NCBI GenBank assembly: GCA_965153355.1
Contig: OZ231126.1
Span: 81,592,001-81,656,000 of the forward strand
Source: Flaccisagitta enflata
Taxonomy: Eukaryota > Chaetognatha > Sagittoidea > Aphragmophora
Direction of reading: 5' to 3'
DNA: 64,000 nucleotides
This document shows, in pieces, positions 1-9,600 of this stretch. The notes under the pieces were generated by a model, which was not told where the DNA came from, did not search any database, and was given only the letters and a program-made list of their open reading frames with translations. The stretch's first letter is position 1. Each line of letters begins with the position of its first letter. A program made the position numbers and the translations under genes.

Positions 1-116
1 GCATCATAAATACTCGTTTTTCGTTTTTCAACTCGAGCGTGACAACTCGAGCGTGACCGACTTTCAACGGACCAACGGACGGACAAAGCCTCTTATAGAA
101 TTGCGTGTCCGCAACT
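1..116 (+). mobile_element. 3' end of a short hairpin-ended element
   Basis: The segment ends with the phrase GGACAAAGCCTCTTATAGA, then a hairpin (TTGCG, loop TGTC, CGCAA at 101-114), then a run of A. The same layout recurs at about 6.6, 12.0, 14.4, 27.0, 34.3, 37.5 and 50.5 kb. Here the 5' part lies outside the window. It sits downstream of IFT54 exon 2 on the minus strand, so it is probably inside an intron. Confidence 0.6.
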
Positions 117-316
117 AAAAAGAAGAAAAAGAAAAAGAAGAAACTGAGGAAGAGGAAGAAAAAGAGGCGGAGGGAAAGGGAAGAGGAAGAAGAAAATGAA
201 AAAGAAGGGCAAGGAAAAGACAAAGAAGATGAAGATGAAGAAGTTCCCAAGAATTAAGAAACGATTTGATAATTTGCTTTTTTGCCCAAGAATTAAGACA
301 CGATTTGATAATTTAC
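117..316. repeat. Purine-rich tract and 38-bp tandem duplication (IFT54 intron)
   Basis: Positions 117-242 are almost pure A/G (GAAGAA/GAGGAA). Positions 244-320 hold two copies of a roughly 38-bp unit, CAAGAATTAAGA...CGATTTGATAATTT. The second copy contains the splice donor of IFT54 exon 2 (minus strand); the first copy has G to A-type changes that remove the equivalent GT. No coding potential is seen. Confidence 0.5.
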
Positions 317-439
317 TTTTTCAATGAAGTCCAGCAGTTTTTGCAAGAAATTCAATTTAGAATCTTTGTCTTTAACCATCTCATGGTTTTTCTCTTCTTC
401 GGTGAAAACATCTTCCAGAACACCCGTGGATTTGATGAT
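317..439 (-). CDS. IFT54 (TRAF3IP1): IFT54 / TRAF3IP1 coding exon 2 (partial gene)
   Basis: This is 41 codons read on the minus strand between a consensus acceptor (TTTCCCTGCAG just before 439) and a donor (GTAAAT at 316-311). The peptide starts IIKSTGVLEDVFTEEE, contains VKDKDSKLNFLQK and ends LLDFIEK. In IFT54 the N-terminal calponin-homology-like domain continues after the first-exon motif with a VIR-TG segment, a run of acidic residues, KDKDAK and FLQK, which matches here in order and spacing. Both splice boundaries are phase 0, and joining exon 1 to exon 2 gives a segment of exactly the family's length. IFT54 is a subunit of IFT complex B; its N-terminal domain binds tubulin and links cargo transport to ciliary microtubules. 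The remaining exons (coiled-coil part) must lie left of position 1. The plus-strand open frame over the same bases is an antisense shadow. Confidence 0.88.
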
Positions 440-1701
440 CTGCAGGGAAACACGTCGATGAATCATTTGATTGAGATTATTCCTCCATAACTAGATCAAC
501 ACACAACAAACACACACAACAAACACACACACAACAAACACACCACAAACAACACACACGACAAACACACCAAACAACAAACACACCACAAAACAAACAC
601 AATACACACAACAAACACAACACACACACCACACAACACACTTAAATGCGCATTCTAAATTCTTTCACATTAGTCCACGAATCAACAAACGGACCAGCGA
701 ACCAACAGACGGATAAAGCCGCCTATAGAGTCGACTTACAAAAGAACAAGGCCTGATATAGCTCATTGGGCCCCTCAAGTTGCGTGTAGATGAGCAGAAG
801 CTATAATAAAACAAGAGGAAGGTTATTTCAAGCATATGAGCAGGGGAAAGTGATACAATACTCTACAAGCGCCAAAAGTGTCTAGTATTACGGATGGACA
901 GACTGTCAACAGCTGACAGAATCGCATGCGCGCAACTTAACAAACTTGGCCTAATAAGCTGCCAACAGTGCCAACGCATATCAATTGCGTGTGATTTGTG
1001 TTTTATCATCGCAAGGACATTCTATTATTTCGACAAAAACAAGGCCGAATACGCGCTTTTCTTTTTAGATGCGCCATAGCACCTCTATATGAGGCTCTGT
1101 CTGTCGGTTGGTCGGTCGGTTGGTCCCTCATGTTTGGGTGAAAAATCGCAGAAAATGTCTGCACTCACTTCAATACTGATCTAGTTCGTCATTCATGTTA
1201 CTCCTCATTTAATTCATTCATTCATTCATGTTCATACTTTTCTACGATTAGGTCTGATAGAGCGGGATAGGTCTGATAGTCTCTGTTAGAGCTCGGGACA
1301 GGTGATGGAATTCATGTTTCTCGTAATTTCATTCATTATCATACCATTCATTATCATATCCATCTATGGTTAAGTGGATAGCGCTTGGGATAGATTTTCA
1401 TTCAGCTATATTCTAAGGCTCACGCGTTCTTAACTATCCCTTCATCTTCCGTTTTTGCCCAAAATTCCCCTTCGGGACCGCTGCCCTGCTGACCATCATC
1501 TACATTGACAAACATACAAAGCAGGGCAACGGGTGTCGCTTACCACTTACCACTGGCTATATTCTCACCGAGCCCCCCCCCCCTATATGTTGTATGGTTT
1601 GTATAGGCCTGTGTCCGCTCTGCCCAAGTGGCCTTCTCTATCACTGCCCCAGCCCAACCGCTCGAGACTGGGGCAGCCGCGTATCCGGCCTTGGTTTTTA
1701 C
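440..1701 (-). other. IFT54 intron 1, filled with mobile-element debris
   Basis: This 1,262-bp intron is bounded by GTAAAA on the exon 1 side and CTGCAG on the exon 2 side. It contains an ACAA/CA-rich simple repeat (about 492-640), fragments of hairpin elements (745-800, AAGGCCTGATATAGC; 1064-1130 reversed, with GACC-type tetramers), the tail of a GGGCAGCGG-type element (about 1467-1560, with its GCCCTGC/GCAGGGC inverted pair), and near 1640-1701 the reversed head of a hairpin element (GCAGCCGCGTATCCGGCCTTG). No exon was seen. Confidence 0.7.
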
Positions 1702-1830
1702 CCCAGTGACGATGTCGTGAAGAAATCTGAAGGGCGGCTTGGAGAGTAATTTCGGGGTCAGCGGCGGCTTTTTTATGAGCGGAGACAGGGAATCCTGAGT
1801 CGCCTTTATTATGCCTTCGTCGATCGACAT
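1702..1830 (-). CDS. IFT54 (TRAF3IP1): IFT54 / TRAF3IP1 coding exon 1
   Basis: This is 43 codons from ATG (1830-1828, A at -3) to GGG at 1704-1702, followed by a GTAAAA donor. The peptide begins MSIDEGIIKATQDSLSPLI and carries PPLTPKLLSKPPFRFLHDI. The motif PPLT-KLLSKPPFR-LHDI is the diagnostic N-terminal signature of IFT54 (also called MIP-T3, DYF-11 or Elipsa), the start of its calponin-homology-like tubulin-binding domain. An unspliced reading runs on to 1540, but that extension is translated intron made of repeat sequence. The gene is head to head with a small plus-strand gene starting 114 bp away, so the two may share a promoter. Presence of this gene implies that the organism builds cilia or flagella. 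Confidence 0.9.
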
Positions 1831-1943
1831 CTTTTCTTGTAAAACTAAAAGAGGCGGTCAGAAATCGAGAAAAACTATCTTCCCTCAATGATATAATCTC
1901 CTAGTTACATTCGGAATTATTGTTAGAATACAGATTGTCGGAG
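1831..1943. promoter_or_regulatory. Putative shared promoter between divergent genes
   Basis: There are only 113 bp between the IFT54 start codon (minus) and the ATG of the candidate small gene (plus). No clear TATA box is visible. The call rests only on the head-to-head spacing. Confidence 0.3.
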
Positions 1944-2224
1944 ATGGATTATTCCTTAGATCGGGCAAAGAAGTATGTGGACAATGTGGTGTCTTGTGTG
2001 TTCGTTTAAGACTCGCTTTGATACGCGCGATTTGAGCAGAGTCGACAAATCTGTACTGATTTTACTGTCATTCTCCTCGATTCGGCTTCCCTGGCAACGT
2101 CCTCACAATTTTTGTCGTCGCCAAGACCGTAGAAGTGGATTTTGTCATTCTTGTTTGTTCATTTCTTTTGACCTTCTTCGCGACTTGTTCTGTCAAAGAG
2201 GACGCGCTCATCGATAAAGCTTAA
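1944..2224 (+). CDS. Candidate two-exon small single-pass membrane protein
   Basis: An ATG at 1944 opens MDYSLDRAKKYVDNVVSCVF before a stop at 2007. A second open stretch ending in TAA at 2222-2224 reads TVEVDFVILVCSFLLTFFAT followed by CSVKEDALIDKA, a clear hydrophobic segment with a polar tail. A phase-0 intron from GT at 2004 to AG at 2124-2125 would join the two into a protein of about 52 residues with one membrane segment. A consensus AATAAA follows at 2298-2303, which supports a transcript ending here. The donor (GTTTAAG) is not ideal and other splices are possible. I do not recognise the family. The longer continuous frame at 1975-2217 in another phase looks less protein-like. Confidence 0.35.
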
Positions 2225-3099
2225 GTTAGAGAGAAACAAAAGATAAAGAAACACTTCCATTCTGTTAGATCAACTACGTAATATAACTACTAATTGAAAT
2301 AAATTTCCCTTCGGAGAGTAACCATCCTTGTTCTACATCATTCAGCAGAGTCAGAGTCGGACTTCATCTGACTATCTCTCCCGTATCGTTGAGCGCAGTT
2401 TCCGCCGCTTTGTCAGTCTGTCTTTGTCGGTTTGTCTGTTTCATAATCTCAGTATCTTTCTGTCTGTCATTTTGTTGAAAATATCGTCAAAGATTTAAGA
2501 TACAAGAAAACAATGGGAAAAACTTTGTTCTATCCAATAAACGAAATGGTGCTACTGAGCATAACAGTTTGGAATCATTGTAAAGAGTTGTAAACATATT
2601 GTAACAAGATATCCTAATAACAACAATAACTACTAAACGAAGATAGTAAAGAATCAACGGTTTTGACTATACGCACTATTGAAAAAGCACACAACCATGC
2701 AGAACGCATAAGTTTGAAAGATTTCTGGAATCTGCCATGAATCTCAAATCTTTGGCGTGACGGTATACACGCAAAATGCAAGTATTGCAAGTAAGCGCGG
2801 TAGTTGATACGATGATTACCAACTCGATATGTCTCATCTCAAAGTTGGAATTGATAACAAACTTACGAAAATGATAACAATTTTCATTCAAAGCGCGACT
2901 TTTGTCCTGAGGTTACGTAAGTGCATATAAACGGATATGAAAACAAAAATCTTTAATGGACCTAATGAGAACTGTATGATGAAAAAGGTAGCAGATAAAA
3001 AGGTCTTTCTCGCGTGAGGGCGGCACAAACCACTTGTTTTCTTAATTGAATACGATATACGAGTGCCACCAACCGACTGACGTAAGAATGAACGCGAAT
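2225..3099. other. Intergenic, no gene seen
   Basis: Unique-looking sequence. It contains the AATAAA at 2298-2303 that would serve the small plus-strand gene. TTTAAT at 2953-2958 reads as the variant polyadenylation signal ATTAAA on the minus strand, about 145 nt past the stop of the MYND gene. Small open frames here show no recognisable features. Confidence 0.4.
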
Positions 3100-5625
3100 C
3101 TACGAGTATGGGTAATTGAAACGTCTGTACACTTGAAGAGTCTGCATCTGCAGAGCCGCGGCAGCTGGAGGAGTCGTTTGACGGGGGACGAGATAGGATG
3201 TTGGGGTGAAGACGGCGTTAGGAGTGCCGGCGTTACGGACGATTGGCAGTGTTGGGTAAGCGTTTCGAGGCGCCGCCACAGCCGGATTTGGCAAGTAAGC
3301 ATTTTGAGGGTCGTATTGATGATGAGGTACTACGGCGGCAGTTGCAGACGCAGCAGCAGCTTGATCGTCCTCTTGAATCGTCCATTCCTCCCCCACTTGC
3401 TCCATCCCATCCCCTCTCATCGGCGGGGTTTCTTGCTCCATTGAGTCATCTCCATTTTCCATCGGCCTGACGATGCGATTCGAGCTCAACGTCGCCGAAT
3501 TCTTCCTCTCCTCCCGCAGTTTTCTTCGCTTGCCCTCCACATTCCTCCTTTCTTCCTCGACGGCCCGTCTTTCCCTTACAACTAGCCTTCTTTCTTCCTC
3601 CACTCTGTCTCGTGCCTCCAGGACTCTCTCCCGTTCCTTCTCGGCCGATACCAGCTCTTCTTCCGCCTCCTTCCTTTCCTCAGCGATTCTTTTCTTTTCC
3701 TTTTCTATAATTTTTTCCGCATTTTCACACTTCTTCCTTTCTTTCGCCATCTCTTTCTTCTCCTTTTCCGCCATTTCGACCGTATCCTCCATTTTCCTTC
3801 TTTCCTCCGCCATCTCTTCCCTCTCCTCTCTCATCTTCCTCCTTTCCTCTTCCGCCTCCGCGATGACGTCTTTGAATTTCTTCTTCTCCTCTTCCAACTT
3901 TTCCCACTCCTCGTCGAGCTTTTGCTGAAGGTCTTTCGACTCCTTTTTCGCATCCTCCAGAGCCTTAACCATGTCATCCATCTTTTCCCTTTGGCTGTCT
4001 ACGGACGTCCGTACTTCCTCTGTCAAGGAGACCGTTTCGGTCATGTATTTTCTTTCCTTCTTCATGACGTCCTTTTCATTTTCTATCCAACTTTTGTCTT
4101 CCTCGATCTTTCTCCTTTCTTCTTCCACCCACTTTCTCCCTTCCTCGACCTGCTGCTTTTCTTCTTCCACCTGCTGCTTTTCTTCTTCCACCTGCTGCTT
4201 TTCTTCTTCCACCTGCTGCTTTTCCTCTTCCACCTGCTGCTTTTCTTCTTCCATCTGCTTCCTCTCCACTTCCACCTGCCGCCTCTCTTCATCCATCTTT
4301 ACCCTTTCTTCCTCCACTTGCTTCCGCTCTTCATCCTCCGGCCTTTTTCCTTCCGCGGAATGTTCCTCCTCTTTTCTCTTCTCTGCAGCCACACCATGTC
4401 GCAGTTCCTTGTCTACAACCACCCCTTCCAAAACCCTCACCAAATATTCCATCTTTTTTCTCTCTTCCTCCCACTTGGCCTTCTCTTCCTCTTTTCGCGC
4501 CGTCTCCTTTTCTTCCCTTATGCGAGCCGCCTCCTTTTCCTCCTCTTTACGGGCCGCTTCCTTTTCTTCCTTCACGCGAGCCGCCTCCAAAAATGACCTC
4601 ATCTCTTCCTCCGTTCTTCTTTTTTCTTCCTCGAACTTTTTTATCGCATTTTCCATCGTTTTTGTCTTGACGTCCAACTTACTTCGAGTTTCTGCCATTT
4701 CCTCTTTCTCCATTCTTCGCTGATCCTGAACCTTTCTCCTCTCATCCTCCGCCAGTCTTCTTTCTTCCTCGGCCTTTGTCCTCTCCAACTCCACTCTCTT
4801 CCTTTCTCCTTCGATTTTCCTCCTTTCCTCCTCTTGCGTTCTCCTTTCAGCCTCCGTCGTCTTTCTCTCTTCCTCCCCCCTATGTCTTTCCTCTCCCACC
4901 CTTATCCTCTCTTCCTCCGCTCTTTTTCTCTCTTCTTCCACTTTCTTCCTCTCATGCACGATCGACTTCCTCTCTTCCTCCAACCTTTTCCGTTCTTCAT
5001 CCATCCTTTGCTTCTCTTCATCCATCCTTTTCCGTTCTTCTTCCATCCTTTGTTTCTCTTCCACCACCCTTTCCCCCTCTTCCTCCGCCTTTTTCTTTTC
5101 TGCTTCAGCCTTAGTTTTCTCTTCCTCCACCAATACCCACTCTTCCTCCACCCTCTTCATCTTTTCCTTCGTCTTCTCCGCCGCCCCGTCTCTTTTTTCC
5201 CGAGCGTGAAATTCGCAATGACGGCGTCTCCAGTCGTCGACCAAACAGTCGCCACTGCAGTAATAATGAATCGGCGTCGATCTTCTTTTCCGGCACTTGC
5301 CGCACGCGCTCAGTTTACCAGTGGTAGTTTCCTCTTTATCGCAGCCAGCGCAGCGTCTCAACGACGACGGCGTCGTCGATGGCGTTTCCGGAAACGTCGG
5401 CGTTTCGGGAGACGTATCCGATGCAGTTTCCGCCATTGGCGGTGAAGGACACGGCACCGGCGTTTCGGGTGACGTATCCGATGCTGTTTCCGGCATTGGC
5501 GGTGAAGGACACGGCACCGGCGTTTCCGGCGTTGGCGATGATGGATGCGGCGTCGGTGAATGCGCCGAAGGAGTTTCGTCGCTGCTATCGGTGGGAGTCG
5601 CTTCATTTCCCAAAGAGATGGCACC
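3100..5625 (-). CDS. MYND-type zinc finger, long coiled-coil protein (5' exon missing)
   Basis: The frame is continuous from an apparent splice acceptor (TTCCTATAG ending at 5626, after a pyrimidine-rich stretch) to TAG at 3100-3102. There is no in-frame ATG before residue 40 (counting from the TTG at 5613), and an in-frame TAG lies within the putative acceptor, so the true start is probably in an upstream exon. Residues 31-70 are a 20-residue tandem duplication (PVPCPSPPM..ETASDTSPE) in a Pro/Ser/Thr-rich leader. A MYND-like zinc finger follows: C88-x2-C91, C104-x2-C107, C119-x3-C123, then W128, H132, C133 and H136. The last ligand pair is shifted by one residue and ends in His rather than the usual Cys. 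Residues from about 145 to 710 are an almost uninterrupted Glu/Arg/Lys coiled coil with five VEEEKQQ repeats (454-488). The tail is Ala/Pro/Asn-rich. MYND fingers usually bind proline-rich peptides; the function here is unknown. Confidence 0.75.
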   Translation of the reverse strand, partial: GAISLGNEATPTDSSDETPSAHSPTPHPSSPTPETPVPCPSPPMPETASDTSPETPVPCPSPPMAETASDTSPETPTFPETPSTTPSSLRRCAGCDKEETTTGKLSACGKCRKRRSTPIHYYCSGDCLVDDWRRRHCEFHAREKRDGAAEKTKEKMKRVEEEWVLVEEEKTKAEAEKKKAEEEGERVVEEKQRMEEERKRMDEEKQRMDEERKRLEEERKSIVHERKKVEEERKRAEEERIRVGEERHRGEEERKTTEAERRTQEEERRKIEGERKRVELERTKAEEERRLAEDERRKVQDQRRMEKEEMAETRSKLDVKTKTMENAIKKFEEEKRRTEEEMRSFLEAARVKEEKEAARKEEEKEAARIREEKETARKEEEKAKWEEERKKMEYLVRVLEGVVVDKELRHGVAAEKRKEEEHSAEGKRPEDEERKQVEEERVKMDEERRQVEVERKQMEEEKQQVEEEKQQVEEEKQQVEEEKQQVEEEKQQVEEGRKWVEEERRKIEEDKSWIENEKDVMKKERKYMTETVSLTEEVRTSVDSQREKMDDMVKALEDAKKESKDLQQKLDEEWEKLEEEKKKFKDVIAEAEEERRKMREEREEMAEERRKMEDTVEMAEKEKKEMAKERKKCENAEKIIEKEKKRIAEERKEAEEELVSAEKERERVLEARDRVEEERRLVVRERRAVEEERRNVEGKRRKLREERKNSATLSSNRIVRPMENGDDSMEQETPPMRGDGMEQVGEEWTIQEDDQAAAASATAAVVPHHQYDPQNAYLPNPAVAAPRNAYPTLPIVRNAGTPNAVFTPTSYLVPRQTTPPAAAALQMQTLQVYRRFNYPYS

Positions 5626-6125
<500 letters not shown>

Positions 6126-6284
6126 GCGACTAAAAAATCTGAAGAGTAATTGGGTCCGCGACAGAAGGGGGTTAAAGACCATAAATTCCATAATATCGCT
6201 ATGACCAAAATATCGCAAACTCTACAAAATATATATAAATGAGGTATATATGTTGAGTCTTTTTATTGTGAGTCTCTATACCAA

Positions 6285-6445
6285 GTTTAAACTTAGACTC
6301 AAAAATTTTCCTAGGTCAATCAGTAGCTCAATCTTTTGCATGGACCTGTTCAGCGCTTTCAATAATGCAAATTTAAAATTTCAAGGTTCTGGCTCAAATA
6401 CTTTAGAAGTTATGAGTATTTGTTTGAACAATATCAAGCTGAATA
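6285..6445 (+). repeat. Dispersed repeat, inverted copy at 15070-15230
   Basis: About 160 bp, including CTAGGTCAATCAGTAGCTCA and TTTAGAAGTTATGAGTATTT, is found reverse-complemented just downstream of the 2,121-codon gene. It is followed at 6520-6560 by a short conserved phrase (CGAATCAAACAA..TTCC, GATTGCACCC) that recurs at 6790, 6945, 14055, 14185, 52035 and 52210. Confidence 0.65.
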
Positions 6446-6591
6446 AATTCCATAAGAATCTTTATACTTTCCTTGAAAATAAGTCCAAGTTTTTTGAAAA
6501 AAAAGTAAAGTAACACAATTTTGGATCAAGGCGAATCAAACAACTTCCGATTGATTGCACCCTACTTTTACCAAGGCCAAGTAGGCCAATA

Positions 6592-6690
6592 AGGTGCGAC
6601 GTGTGGATCGTCGAACGAATGCGTTACCCAACCAACCGACCAACCAACCTACGGACACAGCCAGTTATAGAGGTGCTTTGTCGCACCTAA
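6592..6690 (+). mobile_element. Short hairpin-ended element, AGGTGC subfamily
   Basis: The 5' word AGGTGCGAC at 6592-6600 is the exact reverse complement of GTCGCACCT at 6680-6688. The 3' end is a hairpin, AGGTGC - TTTGTC - GCACCT, followed by AAAAA. Between them is a run of CCAACC/GACC tetramers. The same subfamily is present at 37,889-37,997 and 43,455-43,562. Confidence 0.7.
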
Positions 6691-7099
6691 AAATCATTTT
6701 TCACAGAAATATTTTGTGATTTTTTCTCTAAATCCCAACATGGGACAAAGATTATAAAAGTTTTTTGAAAAAATTAATAATACAAGATTTTGGATCTAGG
6801 CGAATCAAACAATTTCTTATTGATGGCACCCGACTTTCAAAAATCATTTTTCAAAGAGTTATTTTGTGATTTTTTTCTGAATCCCCGACGCACAACATAA
6901 AATTTTTTTAGTTTTTAAAAAAAAAATGAAAATAAAAGATTTTGGATTTAGGCGAACCAATTTCCTATCGATTGCACCCCACTTTTTTTCAGAAAAAAAT
7001 CTGAACAGTATCTGGGTCCGCGACGGAGGGGGGTTAAAGATCACCAATTCCATAAGATCGCTATGACCAAAAGATCACTAACCCTGTAAGTTCGCTAAA
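6691..7099. repeat. AT-rich dispersed repeats
   Basis: Three degenerate copies of a 120-140 bp unit contain TTTTGGAT.TAGGCGAA and GATTGCACCC. No gene is seen. Confidence 0.5.
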
Positions 7100-7870
7100 A
7101 TCATAAGTCTTTACATTTAGAGCCTCCATACGAAGTTTCATGCAAATCCATTGAAGAATGGCTAAGTTATGCACATTTTTCACTTTCAAGCTAGTAGGGT
7201 GGTTGGGTGATTGGCTGGTTTGGATAAATAAGGTGCATATGTTGAGTTTTTCCATTTAGAGACTCCATACAAAGTTTCAACCAAATTGGTTGAAAAATGT
7301 CCAATTAATACAAGTTTTTCACTTTTTGGCCGGTAAGCTGGTTGGGTGGACGGGTGGTAGGTCAGTTTGACCGGTTAGCATGCTCAAACATAAAAAAATC
7401 ACATACATGTGTTGAGTCCTTTTATTTAGAGACTCTATCAAACTTCAACCAAATTGGTTGAAAAATGCCAAAGATATGCACATTATTTGTTTTTAGGGCT
7501 AGTAGGCTGGTTGGGTGGTAGGCTGGTTTGACAGGATTAATAGTGTGCATATATTTAGTTCTTCTATTTACAGACTCCATACCAACTTTTAACCAAATTT
7601 GTTAAAAAATGACAAAGTTATGCAAGTTTTTCACTTTTTAGTCGGTAAGCTGGTTGGGTGGTAGGTCGGTTTGGCCGGTTAGCATGCTCAAATGCATGTA
7701 AATCACATACATATGTTGAGTCCTTCCATTTTGAGACTCCATACCAAATTTCAACCAAATTGGTTGAAAAATGCCAAAGTTATGCACGTTTTTCACTTTT
7801 AGGCCGGTAGGCTGGTTGGTAGGCTGGCTGGTTGGTAGGCTGGCTGGTAGGCCGGTAGGCCGGTTGGGTT
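7100..7870 (+). repeat. Tandem array of ~140-160 bp degenerate units
   Basis: Units share GACTCCATACCAAATTTCAA, CCAAATTGGTTGAAAAATG, TTTTTCACTTTT and GGCTGGTTGGGTGG. Copies begin near 7120, 7255, 7425, 7570 and 7730, and a second block follows at 8620-9040. Each unit contains the inverted pair CCAAATT/AATTGG. Confidence 0.7.
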
Positions 7871-8065
7871 GGTTGGAGCAATATAATCAGATAGGATGCA
7901 AAGCGCCTTACCCTAGTACAACTTCCCACCAAATATAAACCAAATCGGTCAAAGCATAAAAAAGTTATCCATTTTTTAAGAAAGATAAAGACAACAACAA
8001 TGAGGACACCCACCCGCCTTGAATTATAGTCCGCGTTGGAATGATATTTGGTCACAAACAAAAAT
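7860..8065 (+). repeat. ~200-bp direct repeat (second copy 9030-9235)
   Basis: Both copies start near ATAGGATG.AAAGC.CCTTAC, continue CTAGTACAACTTCCCACCAA, pass an (AAC)/(GAC) microsatellite and end CGCCTTGAATTATAGTCCGC. They close each of the two tandem blocks, so block plus tail probably forms one element that has been duplicated. Confidence 0.65.
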
Positions 8066-8619
8066 CTTCATTAAAGGCTTTTTTGGGGGCCCATAGAGGC
8101 CCCTAAGACATTCAAAATTTTGGTTAATGAGATCAACAAAGTTATATGCATATACCAAGGTATCTTTCAGGACCAAATTCAAGCTGATTAATTCAGGGGT
8201 GTATATAATTCAATAACCTTTGATTATTTTCCCCCCCTGCCTTTGATTTTCTTCGCCGCGATGCATCGCATTGCGTTACCAAATCAATGTTTTTCTACCC
8301 CATAAACCACTAAAACTGGGTGTTTAAGGTTTAAATAGGTTTAAATTATGTTTAACTTATCATGTTTTATGATTTTTTTACTGCCAAAAGTTATATTTTC
8401 CCGAAGTTTTCTTTTTTTTTTCTCTTTTTTCCTCTTTCGTTTTCCTTCCCTTTTTTCAAACCCTTTGATCCCACCGGGGGGGAGGGGAATACGGAATAAT
8501 ATACAGGCCTGGATTAATTAGACCTTAAGCTCATGCCGTTAGTCCCTCTAGACCGCTGCATTTAAAAGAGAAATCAGAAAATTCATAAGGACTCAGATTC
8601 CGGATCTAAGGTCAATCTC
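8066..8619. repeat. Segments with inverted partners at 10.1-10.3 kb
   Basis: Bases 8090-8195 (GAGGCCCCTAAG ... TTCAAGCTGATTAATTC) are the inverse of 10,186-10,290. Bases 8505-8620 (GGACTCAGATTCCGGATCTA) are the inverse of 10,085-10,180. Otherwise AT-rich with no gene. Confidence 0.55.
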
Positions 8620-9235
8620 TACCAAGTTCCAAGCAAATTGGTTGAAAAATGACCCAGTTAAACCAGTTTTTCACCTTTGGGCTGGTTAGCTGGTTGGGTG
8701 GTAAGCTGGTTGGGTGGTAGGGTGGATGGGTGGTAAGCTGGTTTGACTGGTTAAATTTCTAGTGTGGGTATGTTGAGTTCTTCCATTTAAAAACTCCATA
8801 CCAAATTTCAACCAAATTGGTTGAAAAATATCAAAGTTAGGCAAGTTTTTCACTTTAAGGCCAGTAAGTTGGATAGGTGGTAGGTCGATTTGGCCGGTTA
8901 GCACACTCAAATACATATAAATCACCTAAATAGTTGAGTCCTTCCATTTGGAGACTCCATACCAAATTTCAACCAAATTAGTTGAAATGCCAAAGTTATG
9001 CACGTTTTTCACTCTTAGGCCAGTAGGCTGGTTGGGCCAGGGAGGTCGGATCGCAAGAATTGGATAGGATGTAAAGCACCTTACCCTAGTACAACTTCCC
9101 ACCAAATATCAACTAAATCAATCAAAGCATGAAAAAGTTATCCATTTTTTAAAACCCGTAACAACAACAACAATGACGACGACGACACCCTTCCGCCTTG
9201 AATTATAGTCCGCGTCAGAATGATATTCCGTTGCG
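8620..9235 (+). repeat. Second block of the 140-160 bp array with its tail
   Basis: Three units begin near 8620, 8790 and 8945, followed by the 200-bp tail repeat. Confidence 0.65.
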
Positions 9236-9600
9236 GACAAAAAGAGGAAGAACAGGAAGAAGAAAGAAAAGAGAAAGAAGAAAATCAGAGAATCAGAAAG
9301 AAGAGGGGAAGAAGGCGAAAGTAAGAAAGGAAGGAAGGAACAAAGGAAGAAAGAAAAAAAGAAACAAAGGAAGAAAGAAAATCACAGGAAGGGGAACGAG
9401 AGGAAGAAAGAAAAGAAGTAACACGGGAAGAAACAAAGAGGAAGAAAGAAAATCACAGGAAGAAGAGGAGAGGAGGATGCAAAGAGGAAGAAGCAGAGAG
9501 GAGGAAAGAAAAACAGAAAGAAAGAAAGAAAGAGGACAAGGAAAGAAAGAGGACAAGGAAAGAAAGAGGACAAGGAAAAATTAAAGACGGAAAGGAAAAA
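9236..9600. repeat. Purine-rich (GAAA/GGAA) tract
   Basis: About 360 bp of nearly pure A/G on the plus strand. Open frames in both directions are Lys/Arg/Glu or Phe/Ser/Leu repeats and are not genes. Confidence 0.85.

Noticed and set aside
266-490. Plus-strand open frame of 74 codons
   Set aside because: It is the antisense of IFT54 exon 2 and its splice sites; the minus-strand reading is recognisable, this one is not.
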